Of a DNA stretch of 64,000 bases, positions 17,255 through 28,696 are shown piece after piece; within the stretch, counting starts at the first letter, position 1, and each line of letters opens with the position of its first letter. The DNA comes from Gallionella sp. Lineage in GTDB: Bacteria > Pseudomonadota > Gammaproteobacteria > Burkholderiales > Gallionellaceae. The translations under genes and the position numbers were made by a program. The notes beneath the pieces are model-generated. The model ran no database searches. It was given only the letters and a program-made list of their open reading frames with translations, and was not told where the DNA came from. The DNA lies in NCBI GenBank assembly GCA_030681375.1, contig JAUXWM010000079.1, forward strand, positions 1 to 64,000, in the 5' to 3' direction.

Positions 17255-17371
17255 TTATCTCCGCGATGAATAGCATTTGCGGCCTATAGCCGCAGGGCAA
17301 TTTGGCTGCGCCGCTGCACCGCCTGACGGCGGTTGGTCACCGCGATTAGCGATCAATATTTTTTCAAACAT
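17255..17371 (-). pseudogene. Duplicated accC 5' end forming a coupled mini-ORF
   Basis: Reading leftward from an ATG at 17369-17371, the frame gives [12 protein letters not shown], eleven residues identical to AccC. It then continues QPPSGGAAAQ and further unrelated residues to a TAA at 17255-17257. It has 38 codons and its own GGAG ribosome site, and it stops only three bases before the true accC ATG. It looks like a short duplication of the accC start plus about 60 bases of GC-rich filler. It could act as an upstream ORF coupling accC translation to the accB transcript, but that is inference. Confidence 0.7.
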
Positions 17372-17431
17372 TTGAATACTCCGGACTTATGGGGTGCGGT
17401 GATGCGTCATAGTGGCGCACCCGTGACGGCA

Positions 17432-17878
17432 TTAACCGATAACGAACAAAGGCTGTCCAAATTCGACGGGTTGTCCGTTCTCTACCAGGATGGCTTTGAT
17501 AACGCCGGTATGATCGGCGTCAATTTCATTGAGCAGTTTCATGGCTTCGATGATGCACAGGGTGTCACCCGCAGTCACGCTCTGACCTACGTCCACAAAT
17601 TGCTTGGAACCCGGCGACGGAGAACGGTAGAAGGTGCCTACCATAGGCGATTTGACGACATGGCCTTCCTCAGCGGCGGGTGCCGCCGGTGCTGCGACGG
17701 GGGCTGCCGCAACAGGGGCTGCCATGATTTGCTGTTGCGGCGCGGGTGCGTACATCTGTTGTCCGGAGGCGACCGTGCGCGTGATGCGCACGCGTTCTTC
17801 GCCTTCGCTGATTTCCAGCTCGGCAATACCGGAAGCTTCAACCAGCTCTATCAGTGTCTTGAGTTTGCGTAAATCCAT
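17432..17878 (-). CDS. accB: Biotin carboxyl carrier protein of acetyl-CoA carboxylase
   Basis: 148-residue carrier subunit. The N-terminal helix ([20 protein letters not shown]) is followed by an Ala/Pro/Gln-rich flexible linker at about 39-70 and the biotinyl domain. The target lysine is K114 in E-A-M-K-L. It is transcribed leftward between aroQ and accC, the usual aroQ-accB-accC arrangement. The gap to accC is unusually long (180 bases) because it contains the duplicated accC start. Confidence 0.96.
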   Translation of the reverse strand: MDLRKLKTLIELVEASGIAELEISEGEERVRITRTVASGQQMYAPAPQQQIMAAPVAAAPVAAPAAPAAEEGHVVKSPMVGTFYRSPSPGSKQFVDVGQSVTAGDTLCIIEAMKLLNEIDADHTGVIKAILVENGQPVEFGQPLFVIG

Positions 17879-17892
17879 ACTATTCTCCTTGC

Positions 17893-18330
17893 TTAGTTTT
17901 TATAGTTCAGCGCATATTGCACTGCGTATTCGTATCCGCTCGCGCCCAGGCCGCTGATGACACCTGCGGCGAGATCGGAAAAAAAAGATTCACGGCGAAA
18001 CGCTTCGCGCGCATGCACGTTGGAAAGATGTATTTCAATAAACGGAATCGCAACGGCCGCCAGTGCGTCACGCAAGGCCACGCTGGTATGCGTGAATGCC
18101 GCCGGATTGATAATGATGAATTGTGTGCCATCGCCGCGCGCCTGGTGCACGCGCTCGATCAGTGCGAACTCGGCATTGCTTTGGAAGCAGGTGAGGCTTG
18201 CCCCGTTCTTGTCGGCTAATGTCGTTAACCTTGCGTTAATTTCATCTAACGTGGTGCTGCCATAGACATCAGGCTCACGCGTTCCGAGCAGATTCAGGTT
18301 GGGGCCGTGTAGGACAAGAATGGCTTTCAT
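17893..18330 (-). CDS. aroQ: Type II 3-dehydroquinate dehydratase
   Basis: Third step of the shikimate pathway, dehydrating 3-dehydroquinate. 145 residues, with the family motif [19 protein letters not shown] near the N-terminus, catalytic Tyr in that loop, [18 protein letters not shown] with the catalytic Asn/His neighbourhood, and [14 protein letters not shown]. Located immediately before accB (14 bases), probably in the same transcript as dsbD and accB. Confidence 0.96.
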   Translation of the reverse strand: MKAILVLHGPNLNLLGTREPDVYGSTTLDEINARLTTLADKNGASLTCFQSNAEFALIERVHQARGDGTQFIIINPAAFTHTSVALRDALAAVAIPFIEIHLSNVHAREAFRRESFFSDLAAGVISGLGASGYEYAVQYALNYKN

Positions 18331-18394
18331 ATTCGCAGTTTGCCGTAAATTGAGGTTATTTGTCTATGTTTTTTATGTAAATAGATAAAAAGCG

Positions 18395-20239
18395 TTAAAG
18401 ACCCACGCCTTGCAAGGTGCTCAGAAATTGCTCGCTATTTTGATAGCCTACCACGCGTAAATCACTCATTTCCTGACCTTTTGCGTCAAAGAAAAGAATG
18501 CCGGGCGGGCCGTATAGACCAAAGCGTTTAAGCAATGCCTTGTCGGCGGCACTGTTGGCGGTGACATCGGCCTGAAGCACAATGGCGGAGCTTAGTTTAG
18601 CCTGTACGGCAGGGTCGGAAAAGGTAAAGCGTTCCATTTCCTTGCAGGAAACACACCAGTCGGCATAAAAATCCAGCATCACGGTTTTGCCGCCAGCCGT
18701 CGCCAGTCTTTGTTCCAGCTCTGCAATATCTGCAATGCGCGTGAAGGTTACGTGTTCCTGCGTGTCGGCTCTGCAAACGGCGCAGACAGAATCCAGCGGT
18801 CGCAGTATATCGCGCGCACCGGATAATGCGCCGATCAGCAAGGCGATGCCCAGCAATAGTGTCAGTAGGCCGATACCTTTGAGGAGCTTGGTCCAGCCTG
18901 TGGCGTTGTGCGGCAGAGCGTCCAGCGTGTGCAGATAGGTGGCGGAGAGGATCAATAGAATACTCCACAGCAGCATCTGCACGGACACAGGCAACAGGGG
19001 TTGTATGATCCAGATTGCCAGTGCCAGCAGCAGCACACCGAAGAATCGTTTGACGCTATCCATCCAGGCGCCGGCCTTGGGCAGCAACACGCCCGCCGAG
19101 GTGCCGATCAACAGCAGCGGCGCACCCATGCCAAGTGCCAGCGCAAACAGGGCGACCCCGCCCAGCACGGCATCATGCGTCTGGCCGATATAGAGCAAGG
19201 CACCTGCCAGCGGGGCGGCGACGCACGGTCCCATGATGATGGCAGAGAGCGCGCCCATCACGAATACGCCGGACAGATGGCCGCCATGCAAATGGTTGCT
19301 GGTTTCGCTGAGTTTGCTTTGCCATGAACTGGGGAGTTGCAGCTCGTAAAATCCGAACATGGACAAGGACAGCAATACAAAGATTGCCGCGAAACTGCCC
19401 AGCACCCAGGGGGTTTGCAGCGCGTTGGAGATCAGATCGCCGCTAAGCCCCGCAGCGACCCCGGCGGCGGCGTAAGTAATGGCCATGCCCAGCACGTAGG
19501 ACAGGGAAAGGATAAAGGCGTGCATTTTGGTTATCTTGTGGCCTCGCCCGACGATAATGCCGGACAGGATGGGGATCATCGGGAATACGCAGGGGGTCAG
19601 GGCAAGCAGCAGTCCCGCACCGAAGAAGAAAGAAATAATCAGCCAGAAACTGCCATCCCTGAACAACTCGGCGATTTTTGAGTTATCGGATTGCGGCGCC
19701 TGGTTAATCGTCTGCTGTATATCGTCGGCAGGCGGTGCAGGCATGACCGGCGCGGCAGCCTGCGCTTGCTGCGTTGCGTCAGGCAAATCAATTGTCAGCA
19801 CTTTTTCCTGAACGGGATAGCACAAGCCCTGATCACTGCAACCCTGATAAAACGCCTTCAACGTGATGCTGGTCGCGGCATCACGGCTGCGATTCAGCGC
19901 AATCGCGGCCTGAAACGGTTGATGGAAGACGTAGGTATCGCCGAAATTGGGATCGTGTTTTAGTTCGCCTGCGGGCAAGTTGACGGCGGTAATTTTTGTT
20001 GCGCTGTCGTCAGTCGTAAAGCTGACCTTGTCGCGGTACAGATAATAACCGGGTGTAACGCTGAAGCTGGCTTGCAGCGTATGCGCATCCAGCGTCTGAA
20101 CCTCCAGCGCGAAGGCCTGGTCGGGCGGCAGGAATACGGCTTGTTGCCTGCCGCCAAACGCGGGCAGTTTGTCCAGAATGCTCTCGGCGTGCGCTGCGGG
20201 AGCGAGAAGGCAGAGCAAGAGTACGAATACAAAGCGCAT
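18395..20239 (-). CDS. dsbD: Thiol:disulfide interchange protein DsbD
   Basis: Inner-membrane protein that passes electrons from cytoplasmic thioredoxin to periplasmic oxidised proteins. It has a signal peptide (to about A18), an N-terminal immunoglobulin-like domain with C134 and C140 (QGCSDQGLCY), an eight-helix core with LTPCVFPMIPIL and GPCVAAPLAG, and a C-terminal thioredoxin domain with W-C-V-S-C near residues 526-530. 614 residues, full length. The cutA gene starts its stop two bases upstream, and aroQ follows, so it is embedded in the leftward block. Confidence 0.96.
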   Translation of the reverse strand: MRFVFVLLLCLLAPAAHAESILDKLPAFGGRQQAVFLPPDQAFALEVQTLDAHTLQASFSVTPGYYLYRDKVSFTTDDSATKITAVNLPAGELKHDPNFGDTYVFHQPFQAAIALNRSRDAATSITLKAFYQGCSDQGLCYPVQEKVLTIDLPDATQQAQAAAPVMPAPPADDIQQTINQAPQSDNSKIAELFRDGSFWLIISFFFGAGLLLALTPCVFPMIPILSGIIVGRGHKITKMHAFILSLSYVLGMAITYAAAGVAAGLSGDLISNALQTPWVLGSFAAIFVLLSLSMFGFYELQLPSSWQSKLSETSNHLHGGHLSGVFVMGALSAIIMGPCVAAPLAGALLYIGQTHDAVLGGVALFALALGMGAPLLLIGTSAGVLLPKAGAWMDSVKRFFGVLLLALAIWIIQPLLPVSVQMLLWSILLILSATYLHTLDALPHNATGWTKLLKGIGLLTLLLGIALLIGALSGARDILRPLDSVCAVCRADTQEHVTFTRIADIAELEQRLATAGGKTVMLDFYADWCVSCKEMERFTFSDPAVQAKLSSAIVLQADVTANSAADKALLKRFGLYGPPGILFFDAKGQEMSDLRVVGYQNSEQFLSTLQGVGL

Positions 20240-20241
20240 TT

Positions 20242-20565
20242 TTATTCCTTATTTGTTTCGTGACTGACCCAGTCCATATAGGCGGGCAATCCGACGGATA
20301 CAGGGAGAGCGATAATTTCGGGCAGTTCGTAAGGGTGGGCGGCGCGGATTAAGGCTTCGAGGCGCGAGTAGGCCGCCTGAGTGGTCTTGATCAGCAGCGG
20401 CACTTCGCTGGCGGTTTCGATTTTATCCTGCCAGCGGTAGGTCGAGGTGCAGGGTGCGAGTTGATTCACACAGGCCGCCGTGCGCGATTCGATAATCTGT
20501 TGCGCCAGCTTTTCCGCCGCAGCGGCGTCGGGCATGTTGGTGATCACTAATAAAATGTCGCTCAT
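20242..20565 (-). CDS. cutA: Divalent-cation tolerance protein CutA
   Basis: 107-residue trimeric PII-like protein. It shows the family segments ILLVITNMPDAAAAEKLA, RTAACVNQLAPCTSTYRWQ and the C-terminal HPYELPEIIALPV. Its start at 20565 overlaps the holA stop by four bases (ATGA), so the longer open frame reading upstream into holA is not used. Linked in other bacteria to copper tolerance through neighbouring dsbD; its own biochemical role is unsettled. It is directly followed by dsbD, the conserved cutA-dsbD pairing. Confidence 0.93.
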   Translation of the reverse strand: MSDILLVITNMPDAAAAEKLAQQIIESRTAACVNQLAPCTSTYRWQDKIETASEVPLLIKTTQAAYSRLEALIRAAHPYELPEIIALPVSVGLPAYMDWVSHETNKE

Positions 20566-21566
20566 GATTTTGCGAAGCGTAAGCCAAGTTGCAGCAATTC
20601 GTCCCACACGTCGCCTGACCTTAATCCCTTGATGGTCTTGTCCAGTCTGGCCGCATGCTGGAGCGCGCGTTCGATGTGCGCGAATGTCAGGCGCCGCGCC
20701 GCGCTTTCCACCAGCCCCAGCCTTTCCTTGCGTATCCGTACTTCGCGCAGGGCATCGCGTAGATTGCCGCCCTGACGGGTGGCATGCAGTAATTTCCCCA
20801 GCGTGCGGATTTCTTCGCTGATCGCCCACAGCATCAGTACGCTGGCCGTGCCTTCGGCGCGCAGACCTTCGAGTATGTGTGCATAACGCGCGGCATCACC
20901 GCTCAACATGGCTTCCGTGAGTTTGAAAATATCGTAGCGCGCCACATCCATCACGGCTTCCTTAACCTGTTCAAAGGAAAGCAGGCCGGGCGGAAACAGC
21001 AGTCCCAGTTTTTGTATCTCCTGAAAGGCGGCGATCAGATTGCCCTCACAGCGATCCGCAAGAAATTCCAGCGTGGCTTTGTCGGTTGATTGCGCCTGAC
21101 GCTGGAGGCGGCCGACAAGCCACTCCGGCAGCTGATTGCGCGGAATGTCGTCGGCGCAGATCATCACGCCATGCCGCGCCAGTGCGCTGAACCACTGGCT
21201 CTTTTGCGCGGCCCAGTCCAGCTTGGGCAGGGTGATCAGCGTCAGCACGTCTTCCTGCAGATCGGCGGCATAATCCTGCAAGGCTTTGCCGCCCTCGATG
21301 CCGGGCTTGCCGGAGGGGATGCGCAAATCCACTACCCGGCGCGTGGCGAACAGCGAAAGGCTTTGCGCGCAATTGCGCAATTCGTCCCATTTAAAATGTT
21401 GTTCGGCGATCAGTGTGTCGCGTTCGGTATAGCCGGCGTTGCGAGCCGCTGCGCGTATGCTGTCTGCCGCCTCGATGACCAGCAGCAGCGCATCGCCATG
21501 CACCACATACAGTGGCTTTAGCCCGGAGGCCAGGTGGCGCGGCAGCGCTTCGCCGGTTAATTGCAT
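20562..21566 (-). CDS. holA: DNA polymerase III delta subunit
   Basis: Clamp-loader subunit that opens the beta clamp. The N-terminal segment LYVVHGDALLLVIEAADSIR and the loop DLRIPSGKPGIEGGKAL match the HolA family. The C-terminal helical collar domain (LMLWAISEEIRTLGKLL) is also visible. 334 residues, normal. It overlaps lptE and cutA by one and four bases respectively, giving the conserved leuS-lptE-holA order of gammaproteobacteria and betaproteobacteria. Confidence 0.93.
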   Translation of the reverse strand: MQLTGEALPRHLASGLKPLYVVHGDALLLVIEAADSIRAAARNAGYTERDTLIAEQHFKWDELRNCAQSLSLFATRRVVDLRIPSGKPGIEGGKALQDYAADLQEDVLTLITLPKLDWAAQKSQWFSALARHGVMICADDIPRNQLPEWLVGRLQRQAQSTDKATLEFLADRCEGNLIAAFQEIQKLGLLFPPGLLSFEQVKEAVMDVARYDIFKLTEAMLSGDAARYAHILEGLRAEGTASVLMLWAISEEIRTLGKLLHATRQGGNLRDALREVRIRKERLGLVESAARRLTFAHIERALQHAARLDKTIKGLRSGDVWDELLQLGLRFAKS

Positions 21567-22066
21567 TATTTCTGCGCCTGATCCACAGGTTTTGCGCGGC
21601 TCAGGCGGCGCATAATCTGTTGCACCATATCGGAACGCATGCTCTGGTAGAGCAGCGCTTCCTCGGCTTCCTTGGCGAGAATTTTGGTGTCGTCATAAGC
21701 ATAGTCACGATGCATCTGTAATTCTTCGGCAGGCAGCCATGTCCTTTGCTGAAGATCATAGGCGCGTAATGAAATGCGATAGCGCAACTGGAACTCGCTC
21801 ACGCGACCGCTGCCGCCCAGCGTCAAAATCTGCTTTTCGGCAACATCATATGCGATGTTCAGCACGACATCGGCCTGTTCTGCCTTGCTGACCAGTTGAA
21901 CATGGCTGGCTTGCAGGTTGTCGCGCAACTCGCTGACCAACAGTGAATCGGCCGCTTCGATGTGCAGCGTGGTGAACGGCATTTTTGCATCGCCGCGCAG
22001 ATGAAACCCGCAGGCGGCGAGCAATAGGGCGAGTGCTGCGATGAACGGTAATTGCATCCGGCGCAT
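21566..22066 (-). CDS. lptE: LPS-assembly lipoprotein LptE
   Basis: Outer-membrane lipoprotein that plugs LptD and helps insert lipopolysaccharide. The start at 22066 is set by AGGAGA seven bases upstream; it gives a signal peptide with lipobox L-A-A-C ending at C19 and then GFHLRGDAKMPF, the typical LptE start. A longer frame from 22087 would overlap leuS by 11 bases and lacks a ribosome site. The C-terminal half (SEFQLRYRISLRAYD) is the conserved beta region. Sits between leuS and holA. Confidence 0.93.
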   Translation of the reverse strand: MRRMQLPFIAALALLLAACGFHLRGDAKMPFTTLHIEAADSLLVSELRDNLQASHVQLVSKAEQADVVLNIAYDVAEKQILTLGGSGRVSEFQLRYRISLRAYDLQQRTWLPAEELQMHRDYAYDDTKILAKEAEEALLYQSMRSDMVQQIMRRLSRAKPVDQAQK

Positions 22067-22076
22067 GACGGTTCTC

Positions 22077-24836
<2,760 letters not shown>

Positions 24837-24909
24837 CTAGCGGGATGGCGCAGTGTGTGAGCGCTGTTAGCTTTGCTGGATGTGTGGCATGAATGGTTTT
24901 TAGCATGGA

Positions 24910-24972
24910 TAAATACTTTTTAATGCATAAACCAGACAATCTTAGTAGTGGTGATTGTTGGTTTGATATAAA
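24910..24972 (+). promoter_or_regulatory. Candidate promoter region of phosphoribulokinase, possible CbbR half-site
   Basis: In the 253-base AT-rich gap between leuS and the kinase, TATAAA at 24967-24972 is a plausible -10 box. TAA-N7-TTA at 24910-24922 fits the loose T-N-A-N7-T-N-A pattern of LysR-type CbbR sites upstream of Calvin-cycle operons. That pattern occurs often by chance in AT-rich DNA and no cbbR gene is in the window, so this is a weak proposal. Confidence 0.25.
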
Positions 24973-25017
24973 ATCACCGTCCATAAAATTTAATCATTAC
25001 GTTCAGGAGAGGTCATT

Positions 25018-25914
25018 ATGTCGAGCAAGCATCCCGTTATTGCGGTTACCGGTTCGTCCGGCGCAGGTACCACCACCGTTAAACGTGCTTTTGAAAATAT
25101 CTTCCGTCGCGAGAAGATTACGGCGGCGGTTATCGAGGGTGACAGCTTGCATAGTCTGGATCGCATGGCCTTCCGCGCCGCTGCTGCCGAAGCCGCCAAG
25201 GCGGGCAACAACACATTCAGTCACTTTGGTCCGGAAGCTAACCACTTTGACAAAATTCAGGGCATGTTCAAGGCCTATGGCGAAACCGGCACATGCAAGC
25301 GTCGTTATTATGTTCACAGCGAACCCGAGGCGGTTGAGCACAACAAGCATTTCGGTCTGACCGATCTGACGCCAGGCGTGTTCACACCCTGGGAAGACAT
25401 CGAAGCCAATTCAGACCTGTTGTTCTACGAGGGCCTGCATGGCCTGGCAAAGGATGAGGCGCAGGGCATTGACGCAAGACCCTATGTCGATTTGGCGATA
25501 GGCGTCGTGCCGGTGGTTAATCTGGAATGGATCCAGAAAATCCATCGCGACAAGGCGGAGCGCGGCTATTCAGCAGAAGCGACTGTGGATACCATCATGC
25601 GTCGTATGCCGGACTACATCAAGTTCATCACTCCGCAGTTCACACACACGGATATCAATTTCCAGCGTATCGCGACGGTAGATACCTCCAATCCATTTAT
25701 CGCGCGCGACATTCCTACGCCTGATGAAAGCTTTGTGGTCGTTCGTTTCCGCGAGCCCAAAGGTGTGGACTTCCAGTACATGCTGGCTATGATCCCCGGT
25801 TCATTCATGTCTCGTGCCAACACCATGGTCGTGCCTGGCGGCAAGATGAGCCATGCGATGGAAGTCATACTGGCGCCCGTCATGCATGACATGATCGAAA
25901 ACAAAAAGAAGTAA
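25018..25914 (+). CDS. prkB: Phosphoribulokinase
   Basis: Makes ribulose-1,5-bisphosphate from ribulose-5-phosphate and ATP, the step specific to the Calvin-Benson cycle. The P-loop is G-S-S-G-A-G-T-T at 12-19, followed by IEGDSLHSLDRMAF with the catalytic Asp. LFYEGLHGL and YVDLAIGVVPVVNLEWIQKIHRD match the bacterial class I (octameric) enzymes. 298 residues. AGGAGAGG provides a strong ribosome site. It stands alone, with its own terminator, away from the other Calvin-cycle genes at 61-64 kb. It is the best evidence that the organism is an autotroph. Confidence 0.96.
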   Translation: MSSKHPVIAVTGSSGAGTTTVKRAFENIFRREKITAAVIEGDSLHSLDRMAFRAAAAEAAKAGNNTFSHFGPEANHFDKIQGMFKAYGETGTCKRRYYVHSEPEAVEHNKHFGLTDLTPGVFTPWEDIEANSDLLFYEGLHGLAKDEAQGIDARPYVDLAIGVVPVVNLEWIQKIHRDKAERGYSAEATVDTIMRRMPDYIKFITPQFTHTDINFQRIATVDTSNPFIARDIPTPDESFVVVRFREPKGVDFQYMLAMIPGSFMSRANTMVVPGGKMSHAMEVILAPVMHDMIENKKK

Positions 25915-25948
25915 CACTGTCACGCCGGACTGGTTTCGGTGTTCAGCG

Positions 25949-25985
25949 AAACGGGGAGTCGGATGCAAATCTGACTCCCCGTTTT
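25949..25985 (+). terminator. Intrinsic terminator of phosphoribulokinase
   Basis: AAACGGGGAGTC pairs perfectly with GACTCCCCGTTT over 12 bases around a 12-base loop, followed by a T-rich stretch. It begins 35 bases after the prkB stop codon, so the kinase is probably a single-gene transcript. Confidence 0.9.
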
Positions 25986-26038
25986 ATATTTGCCAAGGCA
26001 ACTTGATCAGACCCGCATGCAACACAACTGGAAAGAAG

Positions 26039-26707
26039 ATGACTGTTAATTTTTCACTGCAACCCGGCCCAAGAGAGCGTCAGCTGCAACGCAAGCTGAA
26101 TAATCCGCTGTTCAGTGCCTGCGCCAGCATTACAGAGCAAGCTGTTCGTGATGCGCGGCAAGGTGATCAGCTTGCCATGCAACAGTTTATGGAGCAGTTT
26201 CGCGAGCTGGTTCAGCGTGTCGTCGAACTGGATAAAAATGTCGAAGGTGACGTGATCTTGTTGCTAAAAGCGCAGTTGGAGCATCAATACGCCGTGTGTG
26301 TCGGCCTTCCAGGCCAACCTGCTGCGATACAGGACGCCATCAGGAAGCTGATCGATGTCATCAGTTCTACCTTGCGTGCAGCGTCAAAAGACGATCCCGA
26401 TGCGCTGGAGAAATTAAGCGCCGACGAAGCGCACAGCGCGATTCATCTTCAGTTGTGCGATTACATGATTGTGTCTGATCTCCTTAACCCGGATGAAGTG
26501 ATCCATGACGACGAGATCATCCCCACGCTGTTAAACGAATCGGAAGAGGCGCTACAGGCTGTTCTGGCATTATTTCCGCCAGAGCGCCTTTCGATGCTGA
26601 TCGACGAGGGCAGGTCTTTGCTGGAACAGGCCGAAGCGGAGGGACGCAGTGCACCGGAAGCGCGGCAACGACTCGCGCAAATGGCAGGCTGGCTACGGGC
26701 CGAATAA
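26039..26707 (+). CDS. Hypothetical helical protein
   Basis: 222 residues from the ATG at 26039, which has a GAAAGAAG ribosome-like site; an upstream in-frame start at 26003 would begin before it. No signal peptide or membrane segment. The protein is predicted to be largely alpha-helical and acidic, with repeated Leu/Glu/Gln heptad-like runs (EQFRELVQRVVELDKNVEGD) and a C-terminal segment LLEQAEAEGRSAPEARQRLA. I do not recognise the family. It lies between phosphoribulokinase and a DnaQ-like exonuclease, separated from the former by a terminator, so no functional link to carbon fixation is implied. Confidence 0.7.
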   Translation: MTVNFSLQPGPRERQLQRKLNNPLFSACASITEQAVRDARQGDQLAMQQFMEQFRELVQRVVELDKNVEGDVILLLKAQLEHQYAVCVGLPGQPAAIQDAIRKLIDVISSTLRAASKDDPDALEKLSADEAHSAIHLQLCDYMIVSDLLNPDEVIHDDEIIPTLLNESEEALQAVLALFPPERLSMLIDEGRSLLEQAEAEGRSAPEARQRLAQMAGWLRAE

Positions 26708-26789
26708 CCTCGCGTGAGTTGACCTGAGGATCGGATCATTCACTTTACTCGCACGCTTTACTGATACACAGGCCGGGCAGGAGAAACGC

Positions 26790-27395
26790 ATGGACGCCGT
26801 CGCCGTCATCGACTTTGAAACAACCGGCATGTCGCCCGATCAGGGCTGTCGCGCCACCGAAGTGGCTGTGGTGATTGTTGCGGATGGCAGGATAGTCGAC
26901 CAATACCAGAGTCTGATGAATACCGGCGCATACATTCCGTCATTCATCGAGGAGCTGACAGGCATTTCAAATGCGATGATACGCACCGCACCCTCTGCGG
27001 CGCAGGTGATGAGCGAACTCGCGGCGTTCGTCGGCAACGTTCCGCTGGTGGCGCACAATGCCGGTTTTGACTGCCGGTTTCTCGATGCAGAGTGGGCGCG
27101 TATCGGCCATCGTCGCCAACAACCATTTGCCTGCTCGATGCTGCTGGCCAGAAGGATTTACCATGAATCGCCCGATCACAAACTGGGTACGTTGATCCGT
27201 CATCTGGGGTTGCCGGATACGGCGCGCCATCACCGGGCGCTGGCCGATGCCAGAATGACCGCTCACCTGTGGCTCAGGATGGTGTCAGACATCAAAAGCC
27301 GGCATGGTCTCAGGGGCGTTACACATGAACCGTTGTGTGCGCTGCAAAAAGTGCCGAAGGCGAAGTTTGCCGGCTATCTTGAAAGGCACGGTTAG
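26790..27395 (+). CDS. DnaQ-like DEDDh 3'-5' exonuclease
   Basis: 201 residues with a complete DEDDh active site: D8 and E10 in VIDFETTGM, D95 in HNAGFDCRF, H149 and D154 in HHRALADAR. This is the fold of the DNA polymerase III epsilon proofreading subunit and of RNase T. The absence of a polymerase-binding tail and the short length suggest a stand-alone exonuclease, not the replicative epsilon. AGGAGA lies before the ATG. A CCGGCC/GGCCGG inverted repeat at 27485-27510 lies 90 bases downstream without a T-run. Confidence 0.88.
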   Translation: MDAVAVIDFETTGMSPDQGCRATEVAVVIVADGRIVDQYQSLMNTGAYIPSFIEELTGISNAMIRTAPSAAQVMSELAAFVGNVPLVAHNAGFDCRFLDAEWARIGHRRQQPFACSMLLARRIYHESPDHKLGTLIRHLGLPDTARHHRALADARMTAHLWLRMVSDIKSRHGLRGVTHEPLCALQKVPKAKFAGYLERHG

Positions 27396-27873
27396 CTGAA
27401 GAAGTTTTGGCGTGTGTATAAAGATACGTATTGTCAGGCGTACATAAATCACGCAGGCGTTGTAGTGCTGCTTTGCTGCCTTATCCGGCCATGATGACGG
27501 GAGCGGCCGGTCGCATACGGGAAGCTGAACCCAAAATCCGCGTCCGGCAAGTGTAATTCATCACCCGGAAAATCTTAATGGCCTCAGCCAGACCCCAGTC
27601 GGCATTTTCCCGTCCGTTATTTTTCGCAAAGATGCGTACAATCTGAACCGATATTCACGGCATACAGCAGGTGTTCACGACATGCGGCAATGTGCCATCT
27701 GCGGTACGCCGATGTTCGCAATTCGCCACCATAAACCTGCCCTTCATAGTCAGCCACAAGGCAAATGGCCAGAGCTTGGCTTTCAATTTCAAACTTATTC
27801 GCAACCTTCCTGTCTTGCGATAAGTAAGAATATAATTTATAGTTGTGCAACTTATTGTTCAAGTGAGAAAGTC
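27396..27873. other. 478-base gap before the toxin-antitoxin array
   Basis: No gene is convincing here. It contains a CCGGCC...GGCCGG hairpin at 27485-27510. It also contains a degenerate copy of a short repeat (GTGCCATCTGCGG at 27692-27704, then AATTCGC and AAACCTGCCC) that recurs before the third module at 29271. A TATAAT box for the first antitoxin lies at 27831-27836. On the minus strand the repeat reads as a fragment ending RRTADGT, which may be a relic of a coding sequence. Confidence 0.5.
27831..27852 (+). promoter_or_regulatory. Promoter -10 and operator of yefM-yoeB
   Basis: TATAAT at 27831-27836 is followed by the inverted repeat AGTTG-tg-CAACT at 27841-27852, 22 bases before the antitoxin ATG. 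No good -35 is visible. A palindrome between -10 and start codon fits autorepression by the YefM-YoeB complex, although it is not the TGTACA core known from E. coli. Confidence 0.45.
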
Positions 27874-28134
27874 ATGAAAGTTGTTACCTATTCGCATGCG
27901 CGCAATTCGCTCAAATCCGTTTTGGATGATGTTGTTCGGGATGCAGACGTGACTATTATTAGCCGGCGGGATGCTGAGGGGGATGCAGTAGTCATGTCGC
28001 TAGACAGTTACAACAGCATCATGGAAACGTTGCACCTGACAAGCAACCCGGCAAATTATGCCGCATTGGCTAAGGCAATAGCGCAAGACAAAGCAGGTCA
28101 GGCACAGAAACGTCAATTGCTTGCAGTTGAATAG
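27874..28134 (+). CDS. yefM: Antitoxin YefM, Phd/YefM family
   Basis: 86 residues beginning [21 protein letters not shown], followed by [26 protein letters not shown]. This is the Phd/YefM N-terminal DNA-binding fold and linker. The acidic and polar C-terminus wraps the YoeB toxin. The start at 27874 is chosen because the family begins at this Met; the frame stays open for 64 more codons upstream with no family similarity. Two bases separate it from yoeB. Confidence 0.95.
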   Translation: MKVVTYSHARNSLKSVLDDVVRDADVTIISRRDAEGDAVVMSLDSYNSIMETLHLTSNPANYAALAKAIAQDKAGQAQKRQLLAVE

Positions 28135-28136
28135 TC

Positions 28137-28400
28137 ATGCGCGCCATCCAGTTTGTGCCGGACGCGTGGGAGGCTTACCTGTATTGGCATGGGCAGGACA
28201 AGAAAACGCTTAAGAGGATTAACACACTGATTACCGCTGCTGCGCGCGACCCATTCACCGGCATAGGCAAACCGGAACCTCTTCGTGGTGATTTATCCGG
28301 TTACTGGTCCCGTCGCATAGACGATGCGAATCGTTTGGTCTATCGCGCCACTGATTCAGAGTTGGTAATAGTGGCCTGTCGTTTTCATTATGATAGCTAG
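28137..28400 (+). CDS. yoeB: Toxin YoeB, ribosome-dependent mRNA interferase
   Basis: 87 residues with near-canonical YoeB features: [19 protein letters not shown], then [31 protein letters not shown] and the C-terminal CRFHYDS with the catalytic His-Tyr. YoeB cleaves mRNA at the ribosomal A site when free of YefM. Its gene follows yefM directly. The module is complete. Confidence 0.96.
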   Translation: MRAIQFVPDAWEAYLYWHGQDKKTLKRINTLITAAARDPFTGIGKPEPLRGDLSGYWSRRIDDANRLVYRATDSELVIVACRFHYDS

Positions 28401-28463
28401 CCGACAGGTCGCTCCGTGTATCTGCAATTCGACGGGATATTTATCAAAGCGTATCTCTGGAAG

Positions 28464-28510
28464 GTGCCATCAGCGGATGGTCGAGGTGTGAGATTTTCAG
28501 CAAGAAAGCC
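28464..28510. repeat. Short diverged repeat between toxin-antitoxin modules 1 and 2
   Basis: GTGCCATCAGCGG at 28464-28476 matches positions 27692-27704 (one mismatch) and 29271-29283. The three copies lie about 770-810 bases apart, and each is 170-235 bases before an antitoxin or toxin start. Similarity fades outside the core, except between the first and third copies. No integron attC core was recognised. Confidence 0.45.
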
Positions 28511-28656
28511 CTCATTCGCATTCGTTGCGTATGACTTTACGTCATAGGCGAAATGTTGCTCTATTGATTGGTCGAACGCAATGCCAATGCAAAAAATTAT
28601 CCCAGTTCCTTCGTTTCTTTGATTCACGTAAATCCGCCACACTCGTGATTTTGATT

Positions 28657-28680
28657 TACAATGACAGCGTTGTAATACAA
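28657..28680 (+). promoter_or_regulatory. Promoter -10 and palindromic operator of the RHH-ParE module
   Basis: TACAAT at 28657-28662 can serve as a -10 box. The perfect palindrome TTGTA-a-TACAA at 28670-28680 follows, 17 bases before the antitoxin start. Ribbon-helix-helix antitoxins typically bind such short palindromes at their own promoter. Confidence 0.5.
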
Positions 28681-28696
28681 AAACAGGAAGTACATT

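Noticed and set aside
16223..17269. 348-codon open frame on the + strand opposite accC
   Set aside because: Antisense to a certain gene, with no family match.
24910..24922. CbbR site upstream of phosphoribulokinase as a firm call
   Set aside because: The T-N-A-N7-T-N-A pattern is too common in AT-rich DNA, and no cbbR is nearby, so it is listed only with low confidence.
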